From NCBI GenBank assembly GCA_003693705.1, contig RBZT01000337.1, positions 46,125 through 110,124 on the forward strand: a DNA stretch of 64,000 bases, written 5' to 3'. This document shows, piece after piece, positions 1 to 12,750 of this stretch (positions are counted from its first letter, which is position 1; each line of letters starts with the position of its first letter). Under the pieces are notes generated by a model. It searched no databases. It worked only from the letters and a program-made list of their open reading frames with translations, and was not told where the DNA came from. This DNA is from Polymyxa betae (taxonomy: Eukaryota; Endomyxa; Phytomyxea; Plasmodiophorida; Plasmodiophoridae). A program made the position numbers and the translations under genes.

Positions 1-242
1 GCCCGCCCAATGATTGATTTCGTCTCCCATTTCTATGCATATCATTCCTATGATCATGATCGCTATCTGCTAGACAAGGACATTTCGCAAATAGTTTCTT
101 CGCCAACTGACCAGACAGACAGGAACATTTTTGATAAGCTGAGATGTAATTGATCAGTTGCCAGAATTTGCAGAATTCAGTGGCTCGCGTTCCTTATGCA
201 GTAGAGCGACATGGAGCAAAATAAGTATGTTCAGGAGTTTAT

Positions 243-916
243 TTACAGAACCATGATACCAGCTGCAAGGAGGATGGCCATTGCGATGCTTGGCAGTATC
301 ATGCTTGAAAGAGCAGAAGAGCTTTGGCTGGAAGTGCTGTCGGAAGCTGGAGCCGGTGCCGGCGCCGTAGCTATGATAGGGACAGTGTCGGTGGTGGTAG
401 TCGTGATGCCGGTCGTGGTGGTGGCTCCTCCAGCTGGAGCATTCGTTCCAGCGTGGTATCCAATGAATTTTGTGGCGTCAACGTTCTTGATTTCACATCG
501 TCCATCGTTCAAGCTGCAGGTAGAGCCGTTAAGGATGTTCTGATTGCACCACTCGTTGGGATTAGGTTGGTTCCTGCATACGTCCTGTTGGTCAATAGAT
601 CCGTCCAACGTTCGCGAGCAAATATAGTCTCCTGCATCCTGTTGTGCTTTGAATGCATCAGTTGAGCTAGGACCAGTTCAGAAAATACATTTGCTATGGC
701 TAAATGAGCATTACCCACAAAATCCGAACTTGGTGCAGAAATTGATACGGCCTAAACCGTCATCGTTCCAAGGGCATCTGCACCAATTGATCACTATTTA
801 GTAAGAAAGATCCGATCAACCGACGCCTTATTTCCAAAGCATGGACCGCATCGTGCAATTTCTTGAGCATTAGCGATCAATGAGACGACGGCGACAACTG
901 CAAGGTACTTGTACAT
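243..916 (-). CDS. Secreted cysteine-rich protein with GPI-anchor-type C-terminus
   Basis: I read three exons (916-825, 777-715, 666-243), joined by two GT-AG introns of 47-48 nt that keep the frame. The start gives a clean signal peptide (MYKYLAVVAVVSLIANA). The mature part carries about ten cysteines, beginning CGPC and then ACPW, FC, FC and YIC, followed by WC, TC and RC in the third exon. A Thr-rich linker and an Ala/Pro-rich stretch follow. The protein ends in a hydrophobic tail (about 20 residues) directly after a Ser-rich region, the usual layout of a GPI-attachment signal. I do not recognise the cysteine pattern. An extracellular, surface-anchored role is inferred from layout only. 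The gene is tail-side neighbour of PA200, about 270 bp away. Confidence 0.7.
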
Positions 917-1188
917 GTTATGGAGCCTCCGATGAGTAAAAGAGTTGTAAGAGTTCGAAACCGGCTTTGACAATGACACAGTTCGCCTTAGATCTGCAGA
1001 GTTCAACCATGATGGCGCGTGCCAATGAACGTGTTTCGATGGGGCACAAGCACAAGGCCGTCATACTGGTGTACGGATCAATGCACGCGTCCGTTCCAGA
1101 TGAAATGACGCCAATGACACACCGAAGGGAGCACTTTCCAGAAAAGTAGACTTCGATCCAAGAATCAACTTTATTGGATTGGGATTTT

Positions 1189-4100
1189 TCAAGCAAAATA
1201 CGATGGAGCCACTATGGCCTCATTCACCGCGGTCAATTGCTCTTCAGTAAACTTCTCTTTATCAATGTGCCATGTATCTTGATGGGTTCTTTTGAATTCA
1301 GTGAATAACTTCTGGACAGTCCCACCTAAAAGCAATTCATCAATCGCAATTAATACATCATAAGATATAATTCAGACCGATAGGAGGGGAATCATAGATA
1401 AACTGAGAACAAAAAGCTAGAATCTCAGGCATCCACTCTGGGACCCGATACGGCTCGCTTCTCAACAATGCTGTTAGAGCAAGAACCGCAGCATGCTTAG
1501 ATACTGCAGACGATGGAGATTTCGATTCGGCCATGAACCTAAGTTAAAAGTTACAAAATCGACCAGAACACCAGTACCGTCAAGTTACTTTCGGGAGAAC
1601 CGCTTTATCGAAATTAGAGGTTGAGCACATGATAAAAAACCAGTCAACAGCTTAGATGCGGTCTCACGGCACTCAATGCGACTGTTTCCTAAAGAAAATG
1701 TCAACAATCGCGGAGGATTGGATAAAGTCAGAACCTAGCAGTTTTTCATATGTAGCTAAGATCGATTTCACTTTTGGAACATCAAGCTTGAACAAATGGC
1801 GGATTACTAAAGTTGAGAAGAACGTTATGGCAGATGAATGAGAATGGAATGATAAAGATTCATCGTCGATGATTTTAATGCAAATGTTCATAAGCTCTTG
1901 TAACTCAGCGTCCTATAATGAAGAATAACTAGGAGAGAAGTGGTATTGATTACACTAACGTTGAAGTTCGACCAAGCTATAGACACAAGGCAGTGTTTGG
2001 CAAGGGCAGCAGTCTCAGCATTGGGATGATGGCAGGAACTGATAACTATTCCAGCAAGTCGGATTGTGACCTTACTTGTGTAGCAGGGCTCCCCGATATT
2101 GCAGCAAAAAACAACCCAGTATAGTACCTTAGGAGAATAATCAGAGACACATTAGGTTTGAATTGACGAAAAACGTACAGTCTCTAAAACTGAAACCAAT
2201 TCTGAATCGGATTCCTGCCAATCCTTGGCAATAGCCGGTTTAAGAATGTTTTCGTAGGAGTCGATAATTAGATTGATTGAGCTAAGAGAACCGTCATCAA
2301 ATCCAGGACGGTATTTGTTACGCAAGACAAAGCATAAGATCCGAGAAACTTCTTGACGAATCTGCAAAACGAGTCACTTGAGCGATACGAAGGATCAATT
2401 ATGATGTGCCTGAGTGAAAGGGCTATGCAGCAAATTAGGATTCTTCGAAAGTCTTGAAGATATATTTCCTGAAAAAAAAACAATTCAGATCTGTGGCAAC
2501 AGGCACACCAGATACCAAGTACGATTTAGTAAAGGAGACCGCCAAGCAAACTCAACCATAATGGCTTGAAGAAATAACAGCCATTTGAATGTATGCGAAG
2601 GAGAAAATTTAGCGGAAGCAGTATCATCAACTAGGGCTTCATCTGCGACAACGGAGACTAGCCAGGGCAACCGTTTTGGATCCATATCTGTGCACACATA
2701 ACGTACAGCAGAGCTCCTAGAAATTTTTGATTAGACTCAGTCCGTAGCCATAACAAGCTACAAACCAGTCTTTGACGGCATCTGATGGACATTTATCAAG
2801 CCCCTTGGCTAAAAGTTGGGACAGTTGAGCATGATATTGATCAAGCAAACTTGCCGACCAGTATTTAGAAGAACCTCCAACCCCAGCGAAAATCTTTTTC
2901 ACGAGTCAAAAAGCATAAACCAAAAGATAAAAACCAACCTCCGAAGCGGTGATATGGGATTCGCGGAAGTTATGGGCAGACTGATTTCTTTCCAGTAGCT
3001 GAAGCGCACAGCTTATGAATTGTTCAATCAATTCTGGACAGTGGCAGCAGAGACCTGGCAGATGAGATAATTCAAAGTGCACGTTTATGCAACGAAGTTG
3101 AAAGACCTTGGATTAAAACCACATGCTCAAACATCATGGTGTCATGTACAGAAAGGAAAGTGGTCTTGGGCCAGCAAAGACGATTGCTCATTAGTTCATG
3201 TATGCTTGCAGCAATTAAATCCCCTGCCCCCGTACGACCTAATTACCGGTATCAAACAAATATCATAATCCGAGAGACTTTGCAACAACCTTTTGTGGCG
3301 CCAGAAGTGTTTAACTTTGGGTGATCTTCTTCCAAAGCAGATATAAAATTTTTGAAGAAATCGGAATGGGTATTTCGAATCGCGATTATCCATTCTGGCG
3401 GAAGGAGAGAAGATGATTTTGTGGACCCTGAACATTTGAAAGCGGTAGCTTTTGACTCAGGAACCCAGCCGGAGTCATTGGAATCGAAGAATAATTCTTG
3501 TTTAACCATAAGCAATGAAAACGTTTGGAGAACATTGGATCGCACCAGAACTTAGATCGGAAAGCGTGACAGTTGAAGGGGCCCCAGTAATTACATCAGC
3601 GAATTTAACGATTCGATCTGAGGAGGTCGGGAACGTTGTAAATATATTTGCAAGCGCAGATATGCAGATACGACGTAGCGGAACAAAATCCGATAGACAG
3701 TGTTTCCAGAAGAAATTAAGCAGTCCTAAGGAAGGGTTCACATCAGACCTTAACGCATAAAGGAGGAAGCGAGCGGCAGCTAATTGCGATCTCCAGTGAG
3801 AGATTTTTCCTTCTTCATTTTCTGATATTTCAAGAAGCTGATGACACAGCAACGTGTATGACTATGTAGGCAACATCATTAACACGTATGACAACCGAAA
3901 ATGGTAAACCTGGAGCTCATTTGCAAGAAGAACTGGGAGGCGGTGTAAACGGTCAGCGAAGGCACAGAAAAACTCTACAATAAGCAATCAGATTAATGTG
4001 ACAACATAATATTATGGACCAACCAATGATAGCAGCTTGGACAAGATCGTCATGGTGATGGGAACTGTCGCAGATTGCAATCATTACTGGTCGAACCAAA

Positions 4101-7100
4101 TCCCAACTGGATGCAGTCCACTACACAAAATTAGAAACCGGTTGGTAATTCTTCAATAGCTTACTGATAAGAAATGCCGATTACGAAGGCACTCAATGGC
4201 TCCAAGAACAGTTTTGTCTGACATGTCATGCGAACGGATGATTTCAGTGAAAGAATTAACCATTTGGCTCCGAAGAAATTTGAAGTTTCCGCAAGCTAGT
4301 GCTAACGTATTCGAGCTAACAGAACGGACAGAAGAGAAATCAAGTAGGCAAGACCATCGGACAAAATCAATAAGCTGAGAGACTTGAGAAGTAAACGAGA
4401 GGAACTGGCGCCCAAGATGAAACTGAAACATAATTAGATCAGAAAAACAAATCAAACATTAGACAACCGATTGTAGATATCGAATGAACGTCTGCTCGAC
4501 TAAAAGTGCTCGCATTATACAACGTTTTCCTGATTCAAACTCTTTTTGAGAACGAACTGCATATCGATTGGAAGCAGCAGTTTGCTCAAGAGAGTTTTCA
4601 GAAATCACCACCGCTACGGAACAAGAGTTAAATCACTCATAAGTAATACGCCAACAGACGACAACTACCATTTAGGAGCTGGTTTGAAAGTGATATAAGA
4701 ACGCTCCAAAGCTCCGGTTTTGTGCTCTGAATTTTATCTTGGGATGCCCTGAAAAAAGTGGATACATGAACGATCATGTTGGTAAACCAAACACGAAGAT
4801 TGACATCTCCAATCTATACAGAAAACTAAGAAGAACATCAATAGATTGGAGAATTGAGACTTTGACAACAAACGGTTCAAAGACCCGAAGTGGCTCACAT
4901 TTCAAAGTGACTGGATTTTTATGGAGCACTTCTCCTGCGACAGACATCAGCAGATATAATTCCTTCTATTTCGATTACCAGAGAAATCGCCAGCAACGCA
5001 CAGACATCCTTCCAAAACAGCGCGAACATTCATTAGTTGATTGATAATTTCTTCGATAGAAACCGACGACAGGTCTCCAAGCAAGGCAGAGCCACAGGTT
5101 GTAACAATATGAGAGCATGCCTTTTGTGCAGTTTCACATTCTTCTAGCGACGGTCGGTGCCAAACGACATCCTTATTATGTTCTTAACCAAATTAGCAAT
5201 TATCATGCTTAAGAGAGGGAGTCTACCTTGATCTTTGTCACCCTCAGCAAACTCGCCCCAGATTTGCCAGTGCTTCCAAGTAGAACATTCCCATGCGGAA
5301 GGCGAATACGGACGGTATCTGGAGTGATAGCGTTGAGTCGCTGAGTCTTTCGAAAAATATCTTACTCAGTAGGATATACAGAAGTTAATGCCATCAACGT
5401 ATTCCGCATCAGTTTTCGACCCATTTTCCTGACACCTTTGCTTTCGTTGGAAACTGCCAAACTGAAGACAGAAGTAATTTGATCAACATATGGAAGGAGA
5501 TGGACGCCACCAGATTCTCGAACTGAGCACGCAGCCAAATATAAAAACCATTCAAGTTGTTCTCCAGCCAATCCATTAAAAAAACTTAGATTGGAAGAAT
5601 TATTTCCTGTCCAGTCGACAGTCATTTAGCACTGACTATTACAAGATCTTCAAAACATTTCAATACCTGGACCAATAATCTTGTGAATTAAAGGCAATGT
5701 TAGATGTTGGAAGGTTTGTTCAGGGTAACCTAACGAAGCGACTCTCACGAGGACCCCAAAGTATTTCCGGGAATTCAACTGGGTATTATCAATCAGGAAC
5801 GAATACAGGAATTGAACGCAAGAAAGATGCGAAGACGAAGACAAGCTACAGAAGAAAGGCCTGCACGTTCGGTACAAAATGCGAGTAAGGCCTTGATCAC
5901 GATCTGAAATATCACATTAGACAATAATCCAAAAAGAGCGAAACAGCATACGGCTAGTCTTTTCGACTGCATCAAAATGTTTCAAAACATTGCAAATTTT
6001 CTCTAAAAATGCCAGACTCCATCTAGGCATGAGTTAGTACGAATAAAATGGATAACAAAGCAATACTCTGGAAACCCGATAGTGGCATGGCGAGCCTCCT
6101 CTTCCTCGTCACTGTCGGTCATTTGGTCTTTCCCTTCAACAAGTGGGATCCTATTACGAGCGTCATGGTAATCACTCATGAATCATGACGTCCTGACATG
6201 TAGAAAATCATTCCAATTAAGGATAAAGCTGATATCGACTTTAACAGATTGATTCCATCAAAGCATTCTAAAGCAGCCCATAATATGCCATTCAAGTGCT
6301 GAAGGCAGGTCGATTCAGAAAAAAGCACAGGGGGCTACACGCGTTTGTACCTGAGCCCCAGCGGGGTAAATTCGTCGATTGAATAGCGGATGACAAACTG
6401 CAGCTAAAAGACCCAAGCTTGACAAAGTACGATTCGATTCAGATGTCGCCTCCAAATTCAATTTGGCATCGGCCAATATTTGAGGGAATATTTTGAAAGG
6501 AACTATGTAGCCTAACAAATTTTAACAGCAGAAAATGAGAAAAGGATAAGTGTACTTAAGTGCTTTAAGCAATCTTGAGCACAAAGAACCATAGAGGACC
6601 TGGAATATACAGCATCATTGGCAATAGGAAAAACAACGTCGTAGAAACTGTTGACGACGTTCTCTGAAAGAGGACGACCAGATCGATGCAACTAAAAGCA
6701 GAGTCAACTAGGGTAAGTGTGGAATTCTCAGAGGTATACGCTCCAATGAAGCTTGGCGAAATATCGAGAAACAAATGATAAAAAATCTGCCAGCCTGATG
6801 ATGGCTCAGAGACTCGAATCATTAGAGAGAAAACTGTTACGGTGCCGTCCACGCCCCCGTATTTGATGGGTGAAAAAAGGTGGATGTTGTTTGAAAGAAT
6901 CTCTGCAAAAGTACTATGGCTTGTTGTGACTCGTTCCTGATATTATAAACGACGAATTTCGCCATGAACCTAACAATACTTTTAAATGATATGAAGCAGA
7001 ATCGCAAAAGCCGGACCTCGACAAAGCGTTAACTGGAAGTACCCAATCCAATTCCTTGGGCCACACTTTTTGGGATGAACGAGACTCTGCAATCCCTGCA

Positions 7101-7987
7101 GCTCCATCAACTGAAAGAGGAAGATGCTGTAAAAACCAATGAAAGCATAAAGGCAGATATTGCTCCAAATCGACTTTCTTATTGAGATAATCGTGCTTGG
7201 CAGTTCGTGACAAAGCTGATAGCACGCAAGTGACCACTTTAGAGCAAGGGTCGATTCTAGTTGTTTGCTCAACTAGCTTTGGAATCCAGTTGCTAGCAGA
7301 ATTATCGACAGGACTGACAAAGTTCAGTAACTGCAAATTTCAATTGTTTGGAAAGATGCTTACAGGAAGAGGTGTAGTATCAAAAAATTAATATGGTACG
7401 AAAGATTGTGGGGGCTTCCTCCATTGGACCAGAGCTTTTCCGTTAATTCCGATGCGGAGCCGGGAGGAAAGAACCGCTTTCCCCGAGCGATAGCTTTTAT
7501 GATAGACTCGCGATGAGCTCGAATAACACCATGTCCTCCGAAGCTTGGATTACAATCCATCGTAATGTGAATATCATTAAAACGTTGAAAAAGGGGCCGC
7601 CAGTCAACAGGATTTATCGCACTGCAACGTCGGAAGCGGCGCCAAAGAATAGATAGACAAGTCAATATCTGGCTTTGTAAGGGAAGATGCAAGAGCGAAG
7701 GACGCTGTAAAGCTGACATTAAAGACGAACAAAGAATCGACACTTGCTTAGGTTCAAGTTTACAACGAGTTTCTGTATCAAGCTCAGAGAAAACCTGCTA
7801 CATGTGAATCGAATTGACCTAAAATCAACAGAAGGTATCGGATAGATAACAAGGCATCATCGACCGAGTCTACATTCCAGAACTCGGGTTGCGTGATGGC
7901 CTCAGCGATGCTGCTGAGCACCAGGACGGACCGATCAGGATAAGGCCCATTGAGGTGCATGTTTTTTTGGGCACCATCAAATGACAT
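1189..7987 (-). CDS. PSME4: Proteasome activator PA200 / Blm10 (PSME4-like), many exons
   Basis: This is a very long gene broken by roughly twenty short introns. PA200 proteins are HEAT-like repeat solenoids that cap the 20S proteasome and open its gate through a C-terminal HbYX motif. Recognisable blocks in order are: DWRPLF near 7590; a KRFFPPG block near 7480; QYLPLCFHWFLQHLPL near 7130; a GRKLMRNTLMALTSVYPTE block near 5390; MDPKRLPWL near 2680; and FKRTHQDTWHIDKEKF near 1290. The last exon ends SYFA, where the family normally ends YYA. The start at 7987 (MSFDGAQK; a second Met at 7960) was chosen because the following residues resemble plant PA200 N-termini. The first intron around 7800-7880 is uncertain, because the frame must shift there. 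Identity is firm; internal exon borders are approximate. Confidence 0.9.
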
Positions 7988-8973
7988 TATCGTAATGAAA
8001 ATGGCAGGTTCTGTGCCTGCAAGTGCAACGTCCTTTGTTTGAGACAGTTGATAGGGCACTATGTAACATAAAGCAGGAGCCCGCGCAAACAGTCATTCAT
8101 TTCTTTCCAGAGTTTTTTCAAGATTGACTTGCTTCATCAAATCACATGTTACAGTAGAGTAACAACTCATTCACTATTCATCCATGATATTAACCAAAAG
8201 AACGGATTCGACATTTCCAATTGTCGGTAAAGCAGTTATCACCTGACTATGAATTATGCCAGTCTCTGTTTTTTCTGGCCATCGAATCCAAATCATACAA
8301 TGGTCAGAGAAAGAAAACGTTTTTTAAAAAGCTGCATCTGAGCGTGGTAGCTTTCTGATAAAAACTGTTTATGCTCAATATCTTACGGTATAATACCGTT
8401 TTTTTATATGCAGGTGAGAATTGTGTTTGGGTAGAATCAATATTAATGAGTCTGTCATATATTCTACGGACTCCGAAATAATTAACCCCCTTCTAGGCTG
8501 TGGACGGACCATCTACATCTCTCCTTTGCTAGATCACGTACAGTCTGTAAATTGTCTGCCAGACTGCAACGACATTAGCTGTGGTAAGTCATCAGATGAC
8601 AACAACATTTCACATGATTATACTTTTTATTTATGGAATCTCGTTAATCGTGATTACTCTGTGATGACCATTTAACTATGAAAACGCTTTCTCCTTTCTT
8701 TGTCTATGCTCATTTTCTCGAAGTCCTGATTTCTTCTTCGTATAGGGTTCACATTCCGATCTGTGCTGTTGGCACTTTGCTGCCTTTTGAACTTAATTTC
8801 ATAATAATACAACTGCATTATTATCACATAAATTTGATTTGCGTTGACAAGCAGCAGCTTTTATTCGATCTGGTATGATGTTTGCTATACTGTATTCAAG
8901 AGTACTTTACGCGTAGGCATTTTTCCATTCCGACGTCGTACAGTAGAGCAGCGGTAAATTCAGTCTATCTAAC
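7988..8973. other. AT-rich intergenic stretch, no supported gene
   Basis: About 1 kb of AT-rich sequence lies between PA200 and the next plus-strand gene. Two plus-strand open frames (8421-8675 without an ATG start; 8678-8878 with one) have no recognisable domain and no convincing splice partners. It presumably contains the promoter of PA200. Confidence 0.5.
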
Positions 8974-9377
8974 ATGTCACTACCGATTCAGCAGGTTTGT
9001 GAGCTTTAACAGGGGGCTTTGCTGAAGCTTTGTTTAGGAGCTGGACACATATCGCCGTCAAAATGCATGGTCGATCCATAATTGGAAAGGTAAGTCAGAA
9101 GACCCACATCAAAACCGCCAAGGCTCAAACAAATACAAATCTATAGGGTTAATTGTCGGGTTTCTTTCTGGAAACTATATTTCAGCGAAACTTCCTCGGT
9201 CTGTTCCACTGGGCATACGGCTTGTGCCTTTGTTTTCTTTTACAATTGCCGGAATATATTTTGACGACGCCACCATGAAAGAGAAGTTTCAAGAAGGCAG
9301 TAAGATAGATCGGCAGATATTATGCCAAACTAAACACTGATATAATAGGAAAAGAACATGTAACCATGAAGCAGTAA
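8974..9377 (+). CDS. Small membrane protein, unknown function
   Basis: I assembled four exons (8974-8994, 9038-9089, 9147-9299, 9349-9377) with introns of 43, 57 and 49 nt, all GT-AG. The product is about 84 residues: a polar N-terminus rich in Gln and Arg (ELDTYRRQN, IHNWK), then a hydrophobic stretch GLIVGFLSGNYISAKLPRS, a second one (IRLVPLFSFTIAGIYF), and a charged tail. Two short membrane segments with a basic loop would suit a small mitochondrial or ER membrane protein, but I do not recognise a family. Without the third intron the frame ends at 9340. A further open stretch from about 9441 (IHIEVIEGLDGSPTAPEF) could be an alternative exon. Confidence 0.45.
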
Positions 9378-9811
9378 GACAATTATAAACCAATTGCGAA
9401 GCAAACTGTTGCTTTTTTTTGCTACAACCGCTTCTAAATTTGATAAACAGCCTTTATCCACATTGAAGTGATAGAGGGTCTGGACGGCAGCCCGACCGCA
9501 CCAGAATTTGATATGAGTTTTTCAGAAAATGTACCATCAAAGGTTCCAGATAAACTTGTTCTAATTCAAGTCAGGCTCAAATCATAATCAGCATGCCACA
9601 TTTTTATGTAAATGGAGGGATATTTGGGAATATGACTGGGGAAACAATTGAAAATAAAATACTGTGTTAATTTGTATGAGAAGTGGAACACCCCAGGCGG
9701 AAATGAGGTATTGTATTCAGTCTCGGTTTAACGACACGTAGTTAGACGATTACTTTATGTTCTCCTCAAATATCATAATAACATTATAATTGAGACAGAG
9801 GAAGCGCCATA

Positions 9812-10278
9812 ATGACGACGCTACCACGACATAAGAAGTTTGATAAGGAAATTGATTTATGGATCTGGAATGAAATCACAAGTAGGATGCAATAGTTATG
9901 TAGATGCGGGTGCTATGATGTAACCACAAATTCGCCCAATTGATTACAGATATTAGAATTGGCGTGTTGGATATAGCGAAGAAGGACACCAGGTCGTTGG
10001 AGCTTGGGATAATGATGTCCATTTTGTTCGGAGCGTCATTACTACTTTTAAGCAATCGCCTAACGCAATCGTTGGTGAGTCAAGTCAGTTTAAAAAATAG
10101 TCTGATCGTTTTGGCGTTTTGAATATGGTCCCGGCATTTGTGGAGACAGCAACACTTTTCAGCATGCAGATGGTTGACTCTAGTAAATAGTCTACTGGTG
10201 AATTGCAAATCTATTCTTGATGACCTTCCAATCACATTCCAGGTCCTACCTTTTTCCAGAAGTACCGATATTACGTAA
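9812..10278 (+). CDS. Small putative membrane protein, unknown function
   Basis: Exon 1 begins at 9812 (MTTLPRHKKFDKEIDLWIW) and joins at 9882/9949 through a 68-nt intron to a second exon. That exon carries a helix IMMSILFGASLLLLSN, a likely single membrane segment. A strong donor (GTGAGT at 10075) follows. Splicing to an acceptor ending near 10149 gives a frame open to a TAA at 10276. A much shorter 26-nt intron would instead allow a different tail ending at 10352. No family is recognised. The 60-200 bp spacing on the same strand as its neighbours says little about function. Confidence 0.35.
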
Positions 10279-10548
10279 TACATAAAAAATTATTATTAAT
10301 AAATGCCGGTGCTGAATTTTTTTTTGGTACATCGGACAGTCCAGAAAAGTAGATGGCTGATGGCGTGGCCTCTTGTATGCGATGAAAGGAATGGAAGAGT
10401 TCAAACTAGAAGGCTGGTCTCCATTGTATACAGCTAGGTCGCAGCCATCTCACGATACATTCAGAGTCGACCTAAGACCAGCATATCCATAATCGTGCTG
10501 ACGAGCTCACAGTAGTCGTTTGTCTTCAGTTTGCTGCAGCTGTAAAAG

Positions 10549-12750
10549 ATGTGGCATTCATTCTTGCGAGCTTCTGCCGCATGGAATCGCAATCTTGTCG
10601 TGGCTGCCACGGTCGGGTCGACTTTGGCTGCGTCTTGGGCCTTCCCTCGATTTGCCGATGCCTGTGGCATTGTCGCCTATGTAGGCAAAGAACCCAAAGA
10701 TCCGGCTGTCAAATATCTATTGGAGGGGCTGACCATTTTACAAAATCGGGGATATGATTCCTGTGGTGTCGCAACTATCAATTCTAAGAAAGAGATTATT
10801 ACGACGAAGTTCGCCAGCGCCGATTCTACCAGCGATTCCATCAAATTACTTTCAACCGCTGCACCTCCTTTGCATGAGGGTAATCCAGTTGGGATTGCCC
10901 ATACAAGGTGGGCCACGCATGGAGGGAAGACAGATGCAAATGCACACCCGCACTCTGACGCTAAGAACCGAATCGCTCTTGTTCACAATGGAACTATCGA
11001 AAATGCTAACGAGTTGAAGCAAGAACTAAAGGAGCTCGGATTGCCATTCAAATCTGATACCGATAGTGAAGTCATCGCTGTTCTCATTGGGCGCTACTTA
11101 GACGAAGGGTTGGAAACAATGGACGCTGTGAAAAAAGCTTTATCGCGACTTCATGGTACATGGGGGCTGTGTATTCTGGATACGGCTCATCCCGACCGAA
11201 TCATCGCCGCCCGAAACGGCTCCCCGCTTGTCGTCGGAATCGCTGAAGGCCGGATGTTTCTTGGCAGCGAGTTTTCTTCGTTTGGACGATATACCAATCA
11301 GTACATTCCACTTCGCGATGGTGAAGTTGCTGTTGTCGAAGCGGGTGCCGTTTCACTTGATAAGTCCCGTCAAGAAAGCGCTCCAAAGACTGATGATATT
11401 TTACTTTCTCCAGCACCTTATGCGCATTGGACAATTAGAGAAGTCAGATATTGTTGTTTGCTTAGAGAATCGGAAGGCTGATTTATCTCGCAGATAAATG
11501 AGCAACCTGAAGCCATCTCTCGCGCACTTGGTTATGGTGGCCGTATGCACCGAGGACGTGTCAAACTTGGTGGACTTCAAGCTAAGCAAGAGACATTAGC
11601 CAAAATTAATCATTTGGTTATCGCAGCCTGTGGAACTAGTCTGTTCGCTTCGCAATATGGTGCTGCTATTATGCGATATCTTAATGCATTTGATTCGGTC
11701 CAGACCGTCGATGCAGCAGAAATGATCCAAGATTCGCTGCCTGCTCAAGGCGGAGGGTTATTAGTTGTTTCTCAATCGGGTGAAACTAAAGATGTGCACC
11801 GAGCGGTGCTGCTTGCAGCAGAGAATGAACTTCCGCGATTTTCAGTCATAAACAGTGTTGGCTCGTTGATTGCTAGAACTACCAAGTGTGGTGTCTACAT
11901 CAATGCTGGCCGTGAGCATGCCGTTGCTTCCACAAAAGCATTTGTCACTCAAGTATGCCCAAATGCAAATGCCTTCTAAAGTCGTTGATTGTAATGTAGG
12001 TTGTCGTGATGTGTCTCATTGCAGGATGGTTTGCTCAGCTTCGGGATCGACCTGAATCTAAGCAAAGAATTGACGAAGTGTTGGAATCGCTTCATAAGCT
12101 CCCAGTTTATTGCGGAATTACCTTGAAATCAAATCCTCACATTTCTGAGATTGCTTCCAAGATCAAAAATGCAAAACATATGTTTGTTCTGGGTCGTGGA
12201 TTTTCGGAATCGATTGCCAGAGAAGGGGCTCTTAAGATCAAGGAAATTACATATATTCATGCTGAGGTAAATATTCCTTTTTAATTTACAGGAGCTGCCT
12301 ATGTTGAATTGTAGGGATACCCTGGTGGTGCGTTGAAACATGGGCCGTTTGCTTTGATTGAGAAGGACACTCCTATTATTCTGATTATTCCTAATGATGA
12401 AAATGCTGCTTTGATGCGGACAGCTGCTGAGGTAAACTCCAACATGTCTCACGATTCACGTACTGAAGGCTTTTTAGGAAGTACGAGCTAGAGGTGCCCG
12501 CACTATAATTATCACAGATAACGAGAAGATTGCCGATCATATTGCTGACGAGGTGATACTAATTCCTGAGAATGGCCCGCTGACTGCGTTAATGGCAGCT
12601 GTTCCGTTGCAGCAGCTCGCTTGTGAGTATTTGCGCGTATACTCCATGTATGGTGCTGAGCTAGTTTTTCTCTTAGACGAACTAGCAATTCAACGCGGTA
12701 TTGATCCGGATAAGCCTAAGAATCTGGCAAAGGCTGTCACTGTTGATTGA
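10549..12750 (+). CDS. GFAT: Glutamine--fructose-6-phosphate aminotransferase with N-terminal leader
   Basis: This enzyme makes glucosamine-6-phosphate from fructose-6-phosphate and glutamine, the first committed step to UDP-GlcNAc. Five exons are separated by introns 11443-11493, 11953-11999, 12267-12314 and 12432-12477. The class II glutamine amidotransferase domain begins CGIVAYVG and shows [23 protein letters not shown] and HNGTIEN. The second half has two SIS sugar-isomerase domains ([52 protein letters not shown]). It ends in the family-typical [13 protein letters not shown]. The nucleophile that is normally residue 1 after Met removal is here Cys39, behind a leader ([15 protein letters not shown], then a hydrophobic run ending FADA). 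The leader must be removed for activity, so organelle or secretory import is inferred. Confidence 0.95.

Noticed and set aside
918..1196. Minus-strand frame of 92 codons after the PA200 stop
   Set aside because: No domain, unusual composition, and it overlaps the 3' ends of two better-supported genes.
8421..8878. Two plus-strand frames upstream of the small membrane protein gene
   Set aside because: One lacks an ATG, both sit in AT-rich DNA, and neither has splice partners or domains.
10075..10100. 26-nt intron in the small gene at 9.8 kb
   Set aside because: Too short to be likely; a 75-nt intron from the same donor leaves an open frame.
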